From NCBI GenBank assembly GCA_900095095.1, contig FMBT01000347.1, forward strand, positions 124,001 to 188,000: a stretch of 64,000 nt of DNA, written 5' to 3'. The notes under the pieces are model-generated. The model was not told where the DNA came from, searched no databases, and was given only the letters and a program-made list of their open reading frames with translations. This document shows, piece by piece, positions 1 through 11,031 of the stretch (the first letter of the stretch is position 1; the number at the start of each line of letters is the position of its first letter). Origin of the DNA: Fragilariopsis cylindrus CCMP1102 (taxonomy: Eukaryota; Bacillariophyta; Bacillariophyceae; Bacillariales; Bacillariaceae). The position numbers were made by a program, and so were the translations under genes.

Positions 1-441
1 ATTATACCAGATGGCTATGTATGTATGCCATGCACTGAGACTTGTAGATTTGAGATGCGATTCTAATCCGTTAAGTTCACAGATATATTCCTATATGCAA
101 TACCACCGTATATTCTAGTAGTCCTAGTCCTATATATTCAATATATACTAGTACTATAATTTTAAAATTAATTTCATATTTCATAAATATATAATAATGC
201 ATTTTCAATTTGAAATTGAGTCGTGTTTTATTGTGTAGGTCAATGTTTCGGATTGATTCATTCGAATAGAAAATAAGGAACGCTTTCCGCAAGCGAAATT
301 AACGTTACCGTCAGTATTTTTCCACTTTCCAACTTTTGACCCTTCATCACAAATAATTAATTAATTACAAACTTACACACTTATTATACTGTACTAATAC
401 TTGAAGTACTAATAAGACAGCAAACAAAGAACAAAAAGCAC
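1..441. other. AT-rich spacer, no gene seen
   Basis: No convincing coding sequence or RNA gene is seen. The last ~100 bases are AT-rich and probably form the promoter and 5' UTR of the DUF6824 gene that follows. Confidence 0.6.
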
Positions 442-1536
442 ATGATCGGCACGATGTCGTTTGGGCAACCCATTCGAAACGAAAAGTCTATAGACGACAA
501 GGAAAAAGATAATCCCCAGAATCTTATTGATCCGATGTCAAATAGCGAAGAAGATAACCGGGGCAAAGTGTTTGATAGCGAAGACTTCAAAAGTTTCCTA
601 AACACACAAAAATTAATGTTGTCGAAAGACTCATGTAACAACACCACTACCGGTGGTTTCTCTGTCTTCAAAAGCAGAGACTCCTTTGTCAGTGGCTTCT
701 TGAGTAAGGAATGGGAAACGAAGCCCTCTGGCAGTCCTCGAAGTAGGACATCGTCACTAACCTTTGGCAGTGATTACGCGCCTTTTACGGTTGCAAACAC
801 GATTAAAACTAACGCTGATGTAGCTTCCATCGCCAGCGTGAAGAATGATGGTCGACCAGCAGCTATGAAAAGCCAAGATTCTATCGCTAGACTAAAGGAT
901 GATAAGCTCGAAGCTAGTATGAAGAGTCGTGACTGGATTGCATGCAATACTCTGGGAACACATGTTGAAATACCTTATTCCATGGGCATGTTTTCTTCTA
1001 GTAGAAAAACTTCGGCTATTGTTCATAGTTCTATGGAACAGACGGAATCCCGTACGATCAGAACAGATTTCAGCTCACCTCCAATGAACAGTGTCTTAGA
1101 CGAGAATCCAACTCTGAAGTCGGAAATAACTCAAAAGAAGAAGAAGAGAAACCGTAAACCACGAAAAAAAATCATTCCGAAACACAAGAAATATGTGGAA
1201 CCAACCGATAATGATGTTTTACAGGGAAGGGGAGGTCGTTCAAATCACCATCCAGGGAATAATCGTTATAGAGACGAAGTGGAACGGCGTCAGGACTGGT
1301 ACAAAAAGACTGAGGACAAGGATGAAAAGACTAGTATTAGTGAAGCCTTGGTGCTTTACGTCCAATCTTATGGTGGGAATTTCCTTGAAAAGGATGATAA
1401 TGGATGGTATGTTATCGATGACGTAGTCGCCCGTCGTAAGACGTCTCAAGCATTGCGTGAAGACAAGGACCCAGAGAAACGAAAAGCAAAACGACAACGA
1501 TTTCTAGAAAAAAGAGCAAGACTCTTGCAAGAATAA
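442..1536 (+). CDS. DUF6824-domain protein 1
   Basis: Single-exon gene of 364 codons. The first ~230 residues are Ser/Lys-rich low-complexity sequence. A basic stretch (KKKKRNRKPRKK, about residues 231-245) follows, then a compact domain at about 255-345 with NDVLQGRGGRSNHHPGN, a central WY, and VVARRKTSQALRE. This is the DUF6824 signature, a domain greatly expanded in diatoms and without an established function. The basic region and RRK/R-rich end suggest a nuclear, possibly nucleic-acid-binding role, but that is inference. A second in-frame ATG lies 12 bases downstream, so the start may be MSFGQP. A second gene of the same family lies 5 kb away on the other strand. Confidence 0.9.
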   Translation: MIGTMSFGQPIRNEKSIDDKEKDNPQNLIDPMSNSEEDNRGKVFDSEDFKSFLNTQKLMLSKDSCNNTTTGGFSVFKSRDSFVSGFLSKEWETKPSGSPRSRTSSLTFGSDYAPFTVANTIKTNADVASIASVKNDGRPAAMKSQDSIARLKDDKLEASMKSRDWIACNTLGTHVEIPYSMGMFSSSRKTSAIVHSSMEQTESRTIRTDFSSPPMNSVLDENPTLKSEITQKKKKRNRKPRKKIIPKHKKYVEPTDNDVLQGRGGRSNHHPGNNRYRDEVERRQDWYKKTEDKDEKTSISEALVLYVQSYGGNFLEKDDNGWYVIDDVVARRKTSQALREDKDPEKRKAKRQRFLEKRARLLQE

Positions 1537-2393
1537 ATAAAGGAAGAAAAGAATACATACGAGGATGGTACGAACTACTGTAGTCAAATCGCCAAGGCAA
1601 AATACTTATTATATGTGACTAAATCGACAGTCGACTCTATCAATGCTGGGAATGGGTGACACTTTTCAATGATACAGTTTCAAAAACTAATACATGTATG
1701 AACGTTCACTTTCCAGAGAAAAAGTGCGACTATGAATTCAACCCTCCCGGCGGCTTTTGCCCGATACGTCCCACGCTATTTATTGAGTGCATAATCTACA
1801 ATACAGACCTTTCATCTTCTTTTTCTTTAAAAATCTTCGATGAATTGAATCGATAAACTTTGGACGAGCTGAAAATATGATAAGTCAATCCTATATGATA
1901 TTATATTCCAAAAAATGATTTATTGCACGATTGATCCTACAGTAATACTTTCGTTCTCGCACATTGGATAGTTGCATCACATCATCACATTACATCATAT
2001 CACATACAGGCAATGATTGTTACAAAAGTTGACTTCTGAGTTTTTCTTACTTTGATTGTAGAGATAAACTAATAGAGAACAAAATAAATAGTTCATTTTA
2101 CATACAGTAACGTTACGTGTTATTAATAATAATTTTGGAACATAGTTTTGTCTCGTCCGTGATTTAAATTATATCAGTCCCGTATAAAATTGCATCTGCT
2201 CTCTAAACGACGAAAACAACGATAACACCAGCAAACAACAGCGCAAACAACAACAAAACCAAACCATTTTTGAATTTTGTTTAGCACAGCGATATTATCG
2301 TCAATTTATTCTTATCGACATTGTCCTTACACTACTTTCGAACTTGTACAGTTGTTTTTCTTTTATCAAGATACATCCATACTCACATACACA
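1537..2393. other. Spacer, no gene seen
   Basis: AT-rich DNA with only short incidental reading frames. The CAA/CAAC-rich run near 2215-2265 probably belongs to the promoter or 5' UTR of the nucleoporin gene. Confidence 0.5.
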
Positions 2394-3716
2394 ATGGCCG
2401 GCGTTACTTGGGGGAGCAATACTGTTCACAGTATAGGGGCCAACCCGGCACCAGCTAGCAACTTCGGATTTGGATCAACTACAGCCTCGCCTTCGCCTGC
2501 TACTGGTGGTAGCCTCTTTGGAACACCGGCACCATCATATTCTACCGGGGCTTTCGGTGCAGCCGCACAACCACAACAACAATCACAACAACAATATGTA
2601 CCTCAACAGCAAATACCAGCTCAGGCGGCTATGCAGGCAAGTTGTTATGGGTGTAATCTCTTCGCTCCTTATTATTATTGATATTATTATTATTATTATT
2701 ATCTTCGCCATGGATTGATTTGATTGGTTTTCTTCCATTTTCGTCATAATAATCGAAGTAATGATCGTCCTCGTCCTATCCTCTTCTCATTGTTTCTTCT
2801 TATTTACTCATTTATTTTCATCTCGGCTGGGAAATTTCAGGCAAAAATGACCGCTGAACGTGTCGTTGAGACAGAACGGATCAGAAATAAGCTAGAAAAA
2901 TTGTATCGTGTTTACACTGGCACGCACGTCGTTCCAGAAGATGGAGAAGCATCTGCAAAATTTTGTGCTATCGTATACAATGATCTCACACCCGAACAAC
3001 TACAAGAGCGAATGATCCATGGAATGACAACGGGATATGCACAACATCAAGGATCATCATACTCACAATCATACAATAATATTTTTCGTCCACCAAGACC
3101 AACCCAAATTACTGGTCGCGATTGGGAAAAGGCTCTTGTCGAAAATCCTGACCCAAACAAATATGTTCCTATTCCGATCGTTGGCGCTGTCGCACTACAA
3201 GCTAGAGTAGCAAATCAACAGAGCCGGTCTATAGAATACGCAAAAAATGCTGCTAACCTACAAGAACATTTGGAATTTATTCGTGGACGCGAAGCAGTAG
3301 CTAGACAGGACTTGATAGAAAAAGATCGTCAATATGCACATTTGAAAGGGCGTTTGTTAGAGGTAATGAAAAAGGTTGAGGTTGCTCGATGTCTTAATCA
3401 GCCACTGCAACTTGATGAACATCGTGCTTTGCAACGTTTGACGAGACTTTTGAATCATATCGAACAGTTACGAGGCGCCTTTCTTGAATTACAAAACCAG
3501 GCAAAGACACAAATTGTAAGCGGGAAAAGTGGTGCTGGTGGTACATCGACTAACGCTGATAATAGTAGCGACCTACTAGGGGTGAACAAGAACGAGCTAT
3601 TGTCCGTATTAACGGAACAACGACGAAAGTTGGAAATTATGACCGATACGGCCAAAATGGATATACGCGATGTAGAGTTGATCGGACGAAGGGTCGTGGC
3701 CTCATTTCCTCACTAA
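2394..3716 (+). CDS. NUP54: Nucleoporin Nup54/Nup57-like
   Basis: Two exons (2394-2636 and 2841-3716), about 372 residues, against about 500 for human Nup54. Exon 1 encodes an FG-type head (NFGFGS, SLFGTP, GAFGAA) followed by a Gln-rich stretch. Exon 2 carries the family anchor (W-E-K-A-L..ENPDP..YVPIPIVG) and a long alpha-helical region typical of the Nup54 domain. In the family this protein forms the central Nup62-Nup58-Nup54 channel trimer of the nuclear pore. The exons join in frame only if the intron is read as GC-AG (CAG|GCAAGT ... TTTCAG|GCA). The GT four bases further on leads straight to a stop. The start at 2394 (ACAATGG) is the first ATG giving an FG head. Confidence 0.88.
2637..2840 (+). 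other. GC-AG intron in the Nup54 gene
   Basis: 204-base phase-0 intron with donor CAG|GCAAGT and acceptor TTTCAG|GC. The donor matches the strong consensus of known GC-AG introns. It contains an in-frame TGA, so retention would truncate the protein after the FG head. It also carries an ATT/ATTATT run near 2670-2700. Confidence 0.8.
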
Positions 3717-4068
3717 TTGAAAATATGCACAAAAAATTGTTGGATTTGCTTCTTCGGACACATCACAGTTGATCAGTGGTGCGGCGTGTGCGCTACATCG
3801 AACGAATATAATTCAATTAATTTTGCTTCTGAGAAAGTGGAACAACTAGATAAAGATAGTATAACAATTTAAGCAAATGTTCTAATGAGAATTTCCATCG
3901 ATTGATTGATTATTTGTATACAAAAATGAATGCCTACAGCAATATAGCGGACCTCCACCAAAGAAGAATGGTTAGTCAATATTCTTGTTCTGTTCTAGTA
4001 ATCACATACATGTAGGTGAATATAGTATCCCCCCCAGAAGAAAATGGTCCCACGGTATATGCTAGAGT
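3717..4068. other. Convergent 3' spacer
   Basis: AT-rich spacer between the ends of two convergent genes. No further gene is seen. Confidence 0.5.
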
Positions 4069-5444
4069 CTACAATCCTCCAGGTCTACTTCCGACAGGAA
4101 CACCTTTGAAGATGCCAACACCTGGGCGGATCTGTCGAGCCAAGTTTCCCAGCGGGGGTGGTTTAATGGACGACTCAGGTACGTCTCGAACGTATTTGAT
4201 TTTACGAGATACTGGATCAAGTTCATAAAAGCTAATCCCCTTTACAGTGCGTTCTGTATTCCCGTTTAGGCAAACTTCCCACGTAAAACAGGTGCTATAT
4301 ATCCCATCGTCGAACTTATCGGGTTTAAATTCGATGCCAGGAAAAGAGAAATCTTCGATAAACTTTCGAACTTCCTCGGTGCCGCGCAAAACTTCCTCGT
4401 AATTAAAATCACGATACACTATACTGTCCTCGAACAGTCGCATCGACTCGTCGATGTCACCACCTTGAACGTCATTAAACAAATACTTTGCCACCTGGCT
4501 AGCGGATCGGGGTGTTTTCGTCTCATAAGGTGGAGGTGGCGATGCCACTGCGCCTTTGGTGACTGCTTTCAAGAGCTCGACAGTCAGGTCTCCTGGTTTA
4601 TATATTGGCTCAGGTATCTCCCGTACATAACTAATTAAGCCGTCGTCGTTTAATTCAATAAATGTAGTTCCACGTAATCCTTCTTCTTTGCCATCGCTTG
4701 ACACCCAAGTCCAGGCGAAACCACAAGCAGAACTACCGTCACTGATTCGATCTATACGTACATATCCTTTACCTTTTCTTTGGTTGACTTTGGCTAGCAT
4801 GTGGTTGGTAACGGCCTATCAAGAAATATATTATAGTGAATGACGACATTTGAGAAATGTTTAGAATTATAATCGACACTGAACGTAGCGTAGCCATGAA
4901 ACAAAATCTCATCTGCGCTATATTTTACATACCAATTTACCCACGAAGGGCTGAGGCTCAAAACAATCTTCGTATATACAATCTAAAGCACAAGCCTCTC
5001 CAAAAGCCCTTTGTTGAAATGAATAATAAGAAGGAGAAATTATGGTTGAGACTTTTTTTCCGTAACTGAAGATATCATCCTCAAAGTAAACTGTGTATAC
5101 TGTACTTACATCGCACCAGATTCCTTGGAAAAACATTTTTCTTCCTCTACCAACGATCGAATTAGTTCTCTCGCCTGACAGAAACGATCTATCGATTCAT
5201 TGTTTGTATTGAAACTGGGAATTTGGATTCCAGAAGAGGAAGTCAAGCTATCAAAAATTCCCTTCAGATTACTGACCATATTATTACACGATGCCGTTTG
5301 TTTAGGAGACGACGATTGATGAGCATTATAAAGCGATCGTGTCGTAAATCCATAGCTGACCGATAGGACGACGTTAAAAATGACGAAAATTACGATAGTT
5401 TGGAAGATACTATTATTATCCATCTTCGATTTGTTGGTATTCAT
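4069..5444 (-). CDS. Two-domain NTF2/SnoaL-like protein, probably plastid-targeted
   Basis: Three exons on the minus strand: 5444-5110, 5008-4933 and 4815-4069, with GTAAGT and GTATGT donors, about 385 residues. Frames join exactly: exon 1 leaves two bases, and the 76-base middle exon restores phase 0. The N-terminus has a hydrophobic signal segment followed by YGFTTRS, resembling the F-containing cleavage site of diatom bipartite plastid presequences. The rest has two similar halves, each with an aromatic-rich 'F.W.....G' strand and a 'F.ELD...I.YVR..PE' ending. This pattern fits tandem NTF2-like (SnoaL-type) cone folds. Substrate and function are unknown. The start could also be the in-frame MDNNS seven residues later. 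Confidence 0.75.
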
Positions 5445-5758
5445 GAAGAATGAAAACTATTAAAACCGTACTACTATGATTTCTCCTGCCAAGCTTGTAG
5501 ACAGATCAAAGAATAGTCTCATTGACAGTATGTGCTGTAATTTGATAATTCAATACTGCTGTTGTATTTCCATTCCTCGCCAGCACCATCAATGCATGCT
5601 CCCTTATCACTTTTTCCATGATATATGATAAAGAATAGATTTTCGATTTTCCGTAAAAATACCGTATCAATGCACGTTTGGGAATATTTACAACCTTCAA
5701 TCTTGTTCAAAATCAAGTGTACGATGATTGATAAAGAGAGAGGATTGTCCACTGTACT
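5445..5758. other. Spacer upstream of the MITE
   Basis: AT-rich sequence with no convincing gene. It ends in the left copy of the MITE target duplication (ACTGTACT, 5751-5758). Confidence 0.5.
5751..5758. repeat. MITE target-site duplication, left copy
   Basis: ACTGTACT, identical to 6148-6155 on the other side of the element. Confidence 0.9.
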
Positions 5759-6147
5759 ACTTCCTCCAGCGAGCGCTAAGTGGACGCGCGATATGGCGTG
5801 AAGATTTAGGGTGTAATTGACAAGATAACACTCAAAAAACTAAATAATGCCCAAAAAATAACTAGCAAATACTAGTAAAACTATACATCATTTAACTGTG
5901 TGCAACTCTATCAATAAACAATTTTTCTCAAAATTTGAAGGTTCCATCTAAACTATTATTCTACACAGATTTCATATATCAACATCCATAAGGTTCTACC
6001 CTAGCTGAAATAGGCAACCTGATAGACTAAATTAGCATGTGTGAAATGCAGGTTAAAAAAATCAAGATTGACCGTAGAACGTGTTAATAACACACGCTAA
6101 ATTTTTACTGGATAGCGCGCGTCCACTTAGCGCTCGCTGGAGGAAGT
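5759..6147. mobile_element. MITE: 389-bp nonautonomous DNA transposon, 32-bp perfect TIRs
   Basis: The ends are exact inverted repeats of 32 bases: 5759-5790 begins ACTTCCTCCAGCGAGCGC, and 6116-6147 is its reverse complement. Beyond that, a weaker inverted similarity continues for about 25 bases (AAGATTTAGGGTGT against AAAATTTAGCGTGT). It is flanked by a perfect 8-base direct repeat, ACTGTACT, at 5751-5758 and 6148-6155, the target-site duplication. The interior is AT-rich and non-coding, while the ends are GC-rich. An 8-base duplication is usual for hAT, P or Merlin-type transposases, but the ends do not settle which. Lack of coding sequence means it must be mobilised in trans. Confidence 0.93.
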
Positions 6148-6155
6148 ACTGTACT
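6148..6155. repeat. MITE target-site duplication, right copy
   Basis: ACTGTACT, identical to 5751-5758. Exact identity of the duplication and of the terminal repeats suggests a fairly recent insertion. Confidence 0.9.
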
Positions 6156-6477
6156 TTAATGTAGACAAAAGGTCACGTTTTGCACTAGGATTAATGGTAT
6201 TCAGGTAAACAAATTAATCTCACAGTACAACTATATAACTTTAATTCATCACACGCAAAAAAGACAAGCTAGTTGTTCCAGTCGATTCATAAATTTCAAT
6301 TAAATGCAATATAACATTGCAGAGTTTATTACCAGTATTATTTATTCCCATTGTTCGACTCTAACTCTTGCGCTGATACAGGTAGATTTACATCCCCGAT
6401 ACGCCCAAAGCCAACAGACTTGTTGTTACATGTATGATTGCTGCTGCACTATTTTTTCCCGAGCTAAATCAACTAAA
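6156..6477. other. Spacer downstream of the MITE
   Basis: AT-rich spacer with no convincing gene. Its far end abuts the 3' end of DUF6824 gene 2. Confidence 0.5.
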
Positions 6478-8156
6478 CTAAACTTCGACCCTATCGGTAC
6501 TCTCTATGACATCCATTGGGACGGCGGGCACGTTATTCTCGGCGATACTCATTGGAATAGCAGCTATTGGAACGATACTGTTACTACCATCGTTGATGGC
6601 AGCTATTGGAGCGATAACTGGGGCGATACCACTGGTACTAAGACTGCTGTCACCAGGCTTAGTAGTGGTAACTTCTGGAATTCCCTTCATACTATTTAGT
6701 TTCCCCTGATACTTTGCCCGTTTCGCAGCCCTCGCTTCTTCGGTATTGTTTTCACGAAGAGCCTGTCCAACCTTTCTACGAGCTACCACATTGGGGACCA
6801 AAAACCAGCGTTGGGTCTCCTTGTCCAGTTCCAAGAAACGACCACCGATAGTAGTGAGAACATAGTCAACAATGCCCTGAGCAACCTTGGTTTTTTCGTT
6901 CTTGTCACAATTACGGTAGTGAGATTGCTGGTCCGTAACAATAGTCCTATAGGCCTTGTTTCCTGGATGATCTGTGTGTCATTTACAGAAGCATAGGAAT
7001 ATTATATTCAGCAGAAACAAAAGGTGAGTACGATTAGTATTTATTAGCAAAGATGAAATTGCATTGACTCCTCTTTACGATTAGTTCCGTCTCTCCACTC
7101 CACTCCACTTTTGAAGAACTTACGGTTACTGCGACCTCCACGACCAAATAAAATATCTTTTTGGGTAAAGTCGACATATTCCTTCACTTCTGGAATGATC
7201 TTGCGTGGTTTGCGTTTCGTTGTCTTTTTCTTGAAAGCTACTCCCGCCGCCGCCGCTGCTCCCGCGACTTGTCCTGTTGTTGTACCAGCAATGAGATCAC
7301 GTTGTTGTTGCGCAACGGTGGCAGCATCCACCAAGGCACTCATCGCATTCCACTGAGGTTGACCGTCCGGACCAGCAGCAGCTTCCGCCGAGGAGCTTGC
7401 TGCTCCCCCTTCTTCTATTTTCACGGCACCACCGGCATTTCTCTTCTTCGGTGGCAAAGATGTTTTCGAGTCATCGCTCGCGTTGCCTCCAGCAGCGCTA
7501 CTCTTCGTATCTCCTACGGCACTCACTTCCATCTCCACGTGTTTATTTTGATAATTGACAGACCAATCCTTCGAAGTAAAGGCTTCTAAGCCAGGCGTCG
7601 GTGGTGTAGTAGTAGTAGCAGAATCGGTGTTCGCATCAGTGGTGGTGGCAGTGGTGGCAGTGGTGGCAGTGGTGGTGGCAGTAGCAGTAGCGACAGCCGT
7701 TTGCTTGGAAGGCTCAGGCTCGGCGGCGTTTTCCGAAGTAGCCTTGGAGTCTTTCACTGGTGATATATCAGCAGCAGCAGCAGCAGCAGCAGTAGCCGCC
7801 GCCTTGGAGGTGGAGGCATCTTTCGATGCTGGTACGGCGATTTCACCTTCGAATTTCGCAGAAATCCTTCTACCATCTTTCGTTTCTACAGTCATGTTAG
7901 CTATGCCGCCTTCTTTTGCTAAATAACTCATAAAGTCTTGTACTAAGAGTTTCTGATTCTCTCCTTTGCCGATACTACTAGTAGTAATGCTCTCACTATT
8001 ATTGGCACCACTTTCGTTATTATCGGAGGAGGACGCTTTATCATTGCTTACCGTATCACTATTATTGGTAGTACCGTTAGTGTTAACGTTAGCGTTTCCG
8101 TCAGCTTTTCCGTTAGTGCTGCTGCTGCCGTTAGTACTACTTTTAGCTGGACTCAT
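6478..8156 (-). CDS. DUF6824-domain protein 2
   Basis: Two exons, 8156-7124 and 6971-6478, about 508 residues. A 152-base GTAAGT...CAG intron splits the domain core: exon 1 ends in DILFGRGGRSN and exon 2 begins HHPGNKAYR. Splicing through the Asn codon rebuilds the invariant GRGGRSN-HHPGN motif exactly, which confirms the model. The domain continues with GGRFLELDK, W-F and VVARRKVGQALRE. The first ~300 residues are Ala/Thr/Ser/Asn low-complexity with poly-Ala and Thr-Ala repeats from triplet runs, then a basic KKKTTKRKPRKII patch before the domain, laid out as in DUF6824 gene 1. Function is unknown; a nuclear regulator is an inference from the basic patch. Confidence 0.92.
7769..7792 (+). repeat. 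(CAG)n triplet run inside the DUF6824 gene 2 coding region
   Basis: Eight or so tandem CAG units on the plus strand. On the coding (minus) strand they encode part of a poly-Ala run. Length variation here would not shift the frame. Confidence 0.85.
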
Positions 8157-8833
8157 AGTATTGAATGATGGATGATGAATTGTTAGCTTTCGTGGAGAGA
8201 GAGAGAATAGAGATAAGAGCTTCGATGCTTCGATGAAAGTGACAAGTGTGGCTACTGTATGATAACAACCGATGTGATTTTAATTCGGATTTCGATTTCT
8301 TGGGTGTGTACGACTGCGAATTAGAATGGTTTGTTTGTGTGTGTGTTGTTTTTGTCAGGTCATCCGTTGCTGTGTTATCAGCTGTTTGTTTGTGTGGGAT
8401 TGAGCAAGTCAAGGCAAGTGGTCCTCGACGATTGCCACACGATTGATTATTCTTTTGAATAATTTTGTTCCAACCGGGTGTACGACTGTTTTCAACGCGC
8501 ACGCAAACCAAGCCATTTCAAAAAGTTGACATTGCTTTTCTTTCCACGCATGATTGAGACAGAAGTAGTCTCTTGTATGTATGTCAGCGCGCACGCGAGT
8601 TTGCGAGAAAAAATCCGTTAAATAGATTTTGTGGGTTCATTTTTTCAAAATATATATTAGAAAAAGTAGCGCACAAAGAATTGGCAGTTTATCAGTTCAC
8701 TTGACGATCTCTGGCGTATTTTTATATTTGTTCGTTGTTCGTTTATAAAGCAACGATTCAGCGTAGGCAGACGATGGTCGAAGTATTCTTCTAGCAAAAA
8801 TAAACTATTTTCACACAAGCACAATTCATTACG
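8157..8833. promoter_or_regulatory. Divergent promoter region
   Basis: Spacer between DUF6824 gene 2 (-) and the OSCA-like channel (+), so both promoters must lie here. A long minus-strand frame near 8143-8511 overlaps the start of DUF6824 gene 2 and is probably chance or upstream leader. No specific promoter motif can be named. Confidence 0.45.
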
Positions 8834-10999
8834 ATGCATTATTATAAGTATTATTATACGGAAGATGCTGTGGATAATACTACGAATGACTTTTGGGGGA
8901 ACTTCACGAGGAATGCATACCGCAATGACAACTTTACCTCCAACTATGAAGCTGTTGGTATGTACAGTAGTTTCTATTGACTGATTTTATTTATTTATTC
9001 TACTTGTATTTTGTATTGTTAATAGAGAATAGTCTAATAAACGACGACACGACAAATTCTCGACTTTCTCTTACCCTTTTTATTTTCACTCCATCAAACT
9101 TTACCAGAGGATATATCGGTGGATACTGTATTGACAAGCATTTACCTAAACATTATTTTATTTGTTATGATCATGTTAATGTACGAGTGGCTTAGACGGT
9201 TGCTTCCGAGTGTCTATTCTCATGAAATGAAACGACAATATAAGAATGCGGGAGGTTGGAAAAAGGGTGTAGAAAATTCAAAAACAACAACGTCCCAAGA
9301 GTCATTGGAATCATCATCATCAGATCTTCAGGACGATAACAATATCAATATCAGTAGGAACAATCGAAAAAATTATTTGGGCGACGATCCTTTAGCAATG
9401 CAGCAGCAGCAACAAACACATACTTCTAATAATAGCAGCTCCTTGAATAGTAGAGAATCATCAGAATTCGAAATTCGAAAGAGTACTTCATTGCCAGAAG
9501 TATTTTCCCTCCACTGGGTAACAAATGTATTAGATGTCTCTTGGGATACTGTTAGAAAGTACGCAGGTCTGGATGGATACTTCTTTTTACGATACATACG
9601 AATGAATCTCCGGATCACATCGGTGACCTGTTTCTGGGCATTTTTGATTCTTGTTCCTACCTACGCTACTGGTTACAATAAAGGTCAAGATGGCTGGTAC
9701 CATATGAGTGTTGCGAATGTAAGGGATAATAGTTGGCGACTTTGGATCCCAGCCTTCTTTGCCTACTTCTTCACTGGCTTTATTTTCTTCGTCATGAAAC
9801 AAGAATATCGGCATTTTCTTGAATTACGAATGGAATTCCTTGCTCGCGGAACAAGTTACATAAATCCACAGCACCATTATTCTCTTATGGTTGAAAACAT
9901 ACCTCAAGAACTTCGAAGTGAAAAGGCATTATCTGATTACTTTGAGAGTCTCTTCCCTGGTAAGGTTCATAGTACTAGTATGGTCTTGAATTTGCACGAC
10001 CTTGAAACTGTTGCGACACGATGTATGAGAGTTTGTCGTAGGTTAGAGAAAAGTCTTGCACACTATCACGCTACCGGCGAACGGGCAACCCACAATGTTG
10101 GAAGCCCACGACTGACCATTCTTGGAATTGATATGGCACCATGTGATGGATTTTGTTGTGGGTCGTCTCCCAACGTTGCATACGTCGACAATAGGCGTTT
10201 GACAGAGAAACCACAAAAAGGAACACATGTGGACTCTATTTCTTACTACACGTACGACCTTTCGGAGATGAATAAGATAATGTGTAATTTGCAAGGACGC
10301 AAGGCAGAGATTGCTCTTGAAGGAACCAACCATCCGGAAGCAAGCAACTGGTTTACTAAGCTTGTGGTATCGGCACACGAAATGGCCAATGAAATCATGC
10401 TTGATTCTGCCGAAGATAACGCATTACGCACAAGCTACAGTACGGTTAGAGAAACGGGAACACCCATTCCTCAAGCCGAACTAATGGGTACAAGGACAAT
10501 TTATGGAACATTAGGTGTATCCCAAATATCAGCTAGATCTGCGCAGTGCAGCCCTTATATTTCTCAACGAGGGTTTAGCAATCGTTCAAATTCTTCAGTT
10601 GGGAGTGACTCAAGTCTATTACAGGATGATGATGAGGGTAGCTATTGTAGTGCCGGTAGTAGCAGGTCGAAAAGACAAGAAGAGGTTCTCGTAAGTTTTG
10701 GATGTTCGATTGTATCGTATCTTCTTACCGTTGACAACTACACTATTCTGACTACTGTATTCAATATTTCAACTTTATAGGGAAAAGCTAGATCTCGGCG
10801 TCGGCAGAAGTTGAAAACACCAGGGAAATTAACGTGTAGTAATAGAATGGTAACTCGAATAGCAGGCCGTTTGGGTCTTGATTTTGTAGTATCTGGTTTC
10901 AAATTTGCAAATCGACAGGTCGGTGAGTACATATTATGCAGTACGAATATTCAATATGCGTCCGTTGATGAATATATATATATATATATATATATATGA

Positions 11000-11031
<32 letters not shown>

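Noticed and set aside
8143-8511. 122-codon minus-strand frame upstream of DUF6824 gene 2
   Set aside because: Overlaps the start of that gene in another frame, composition Thr/Ser/Asn-rich from leader sequence, no motif; probably chance.
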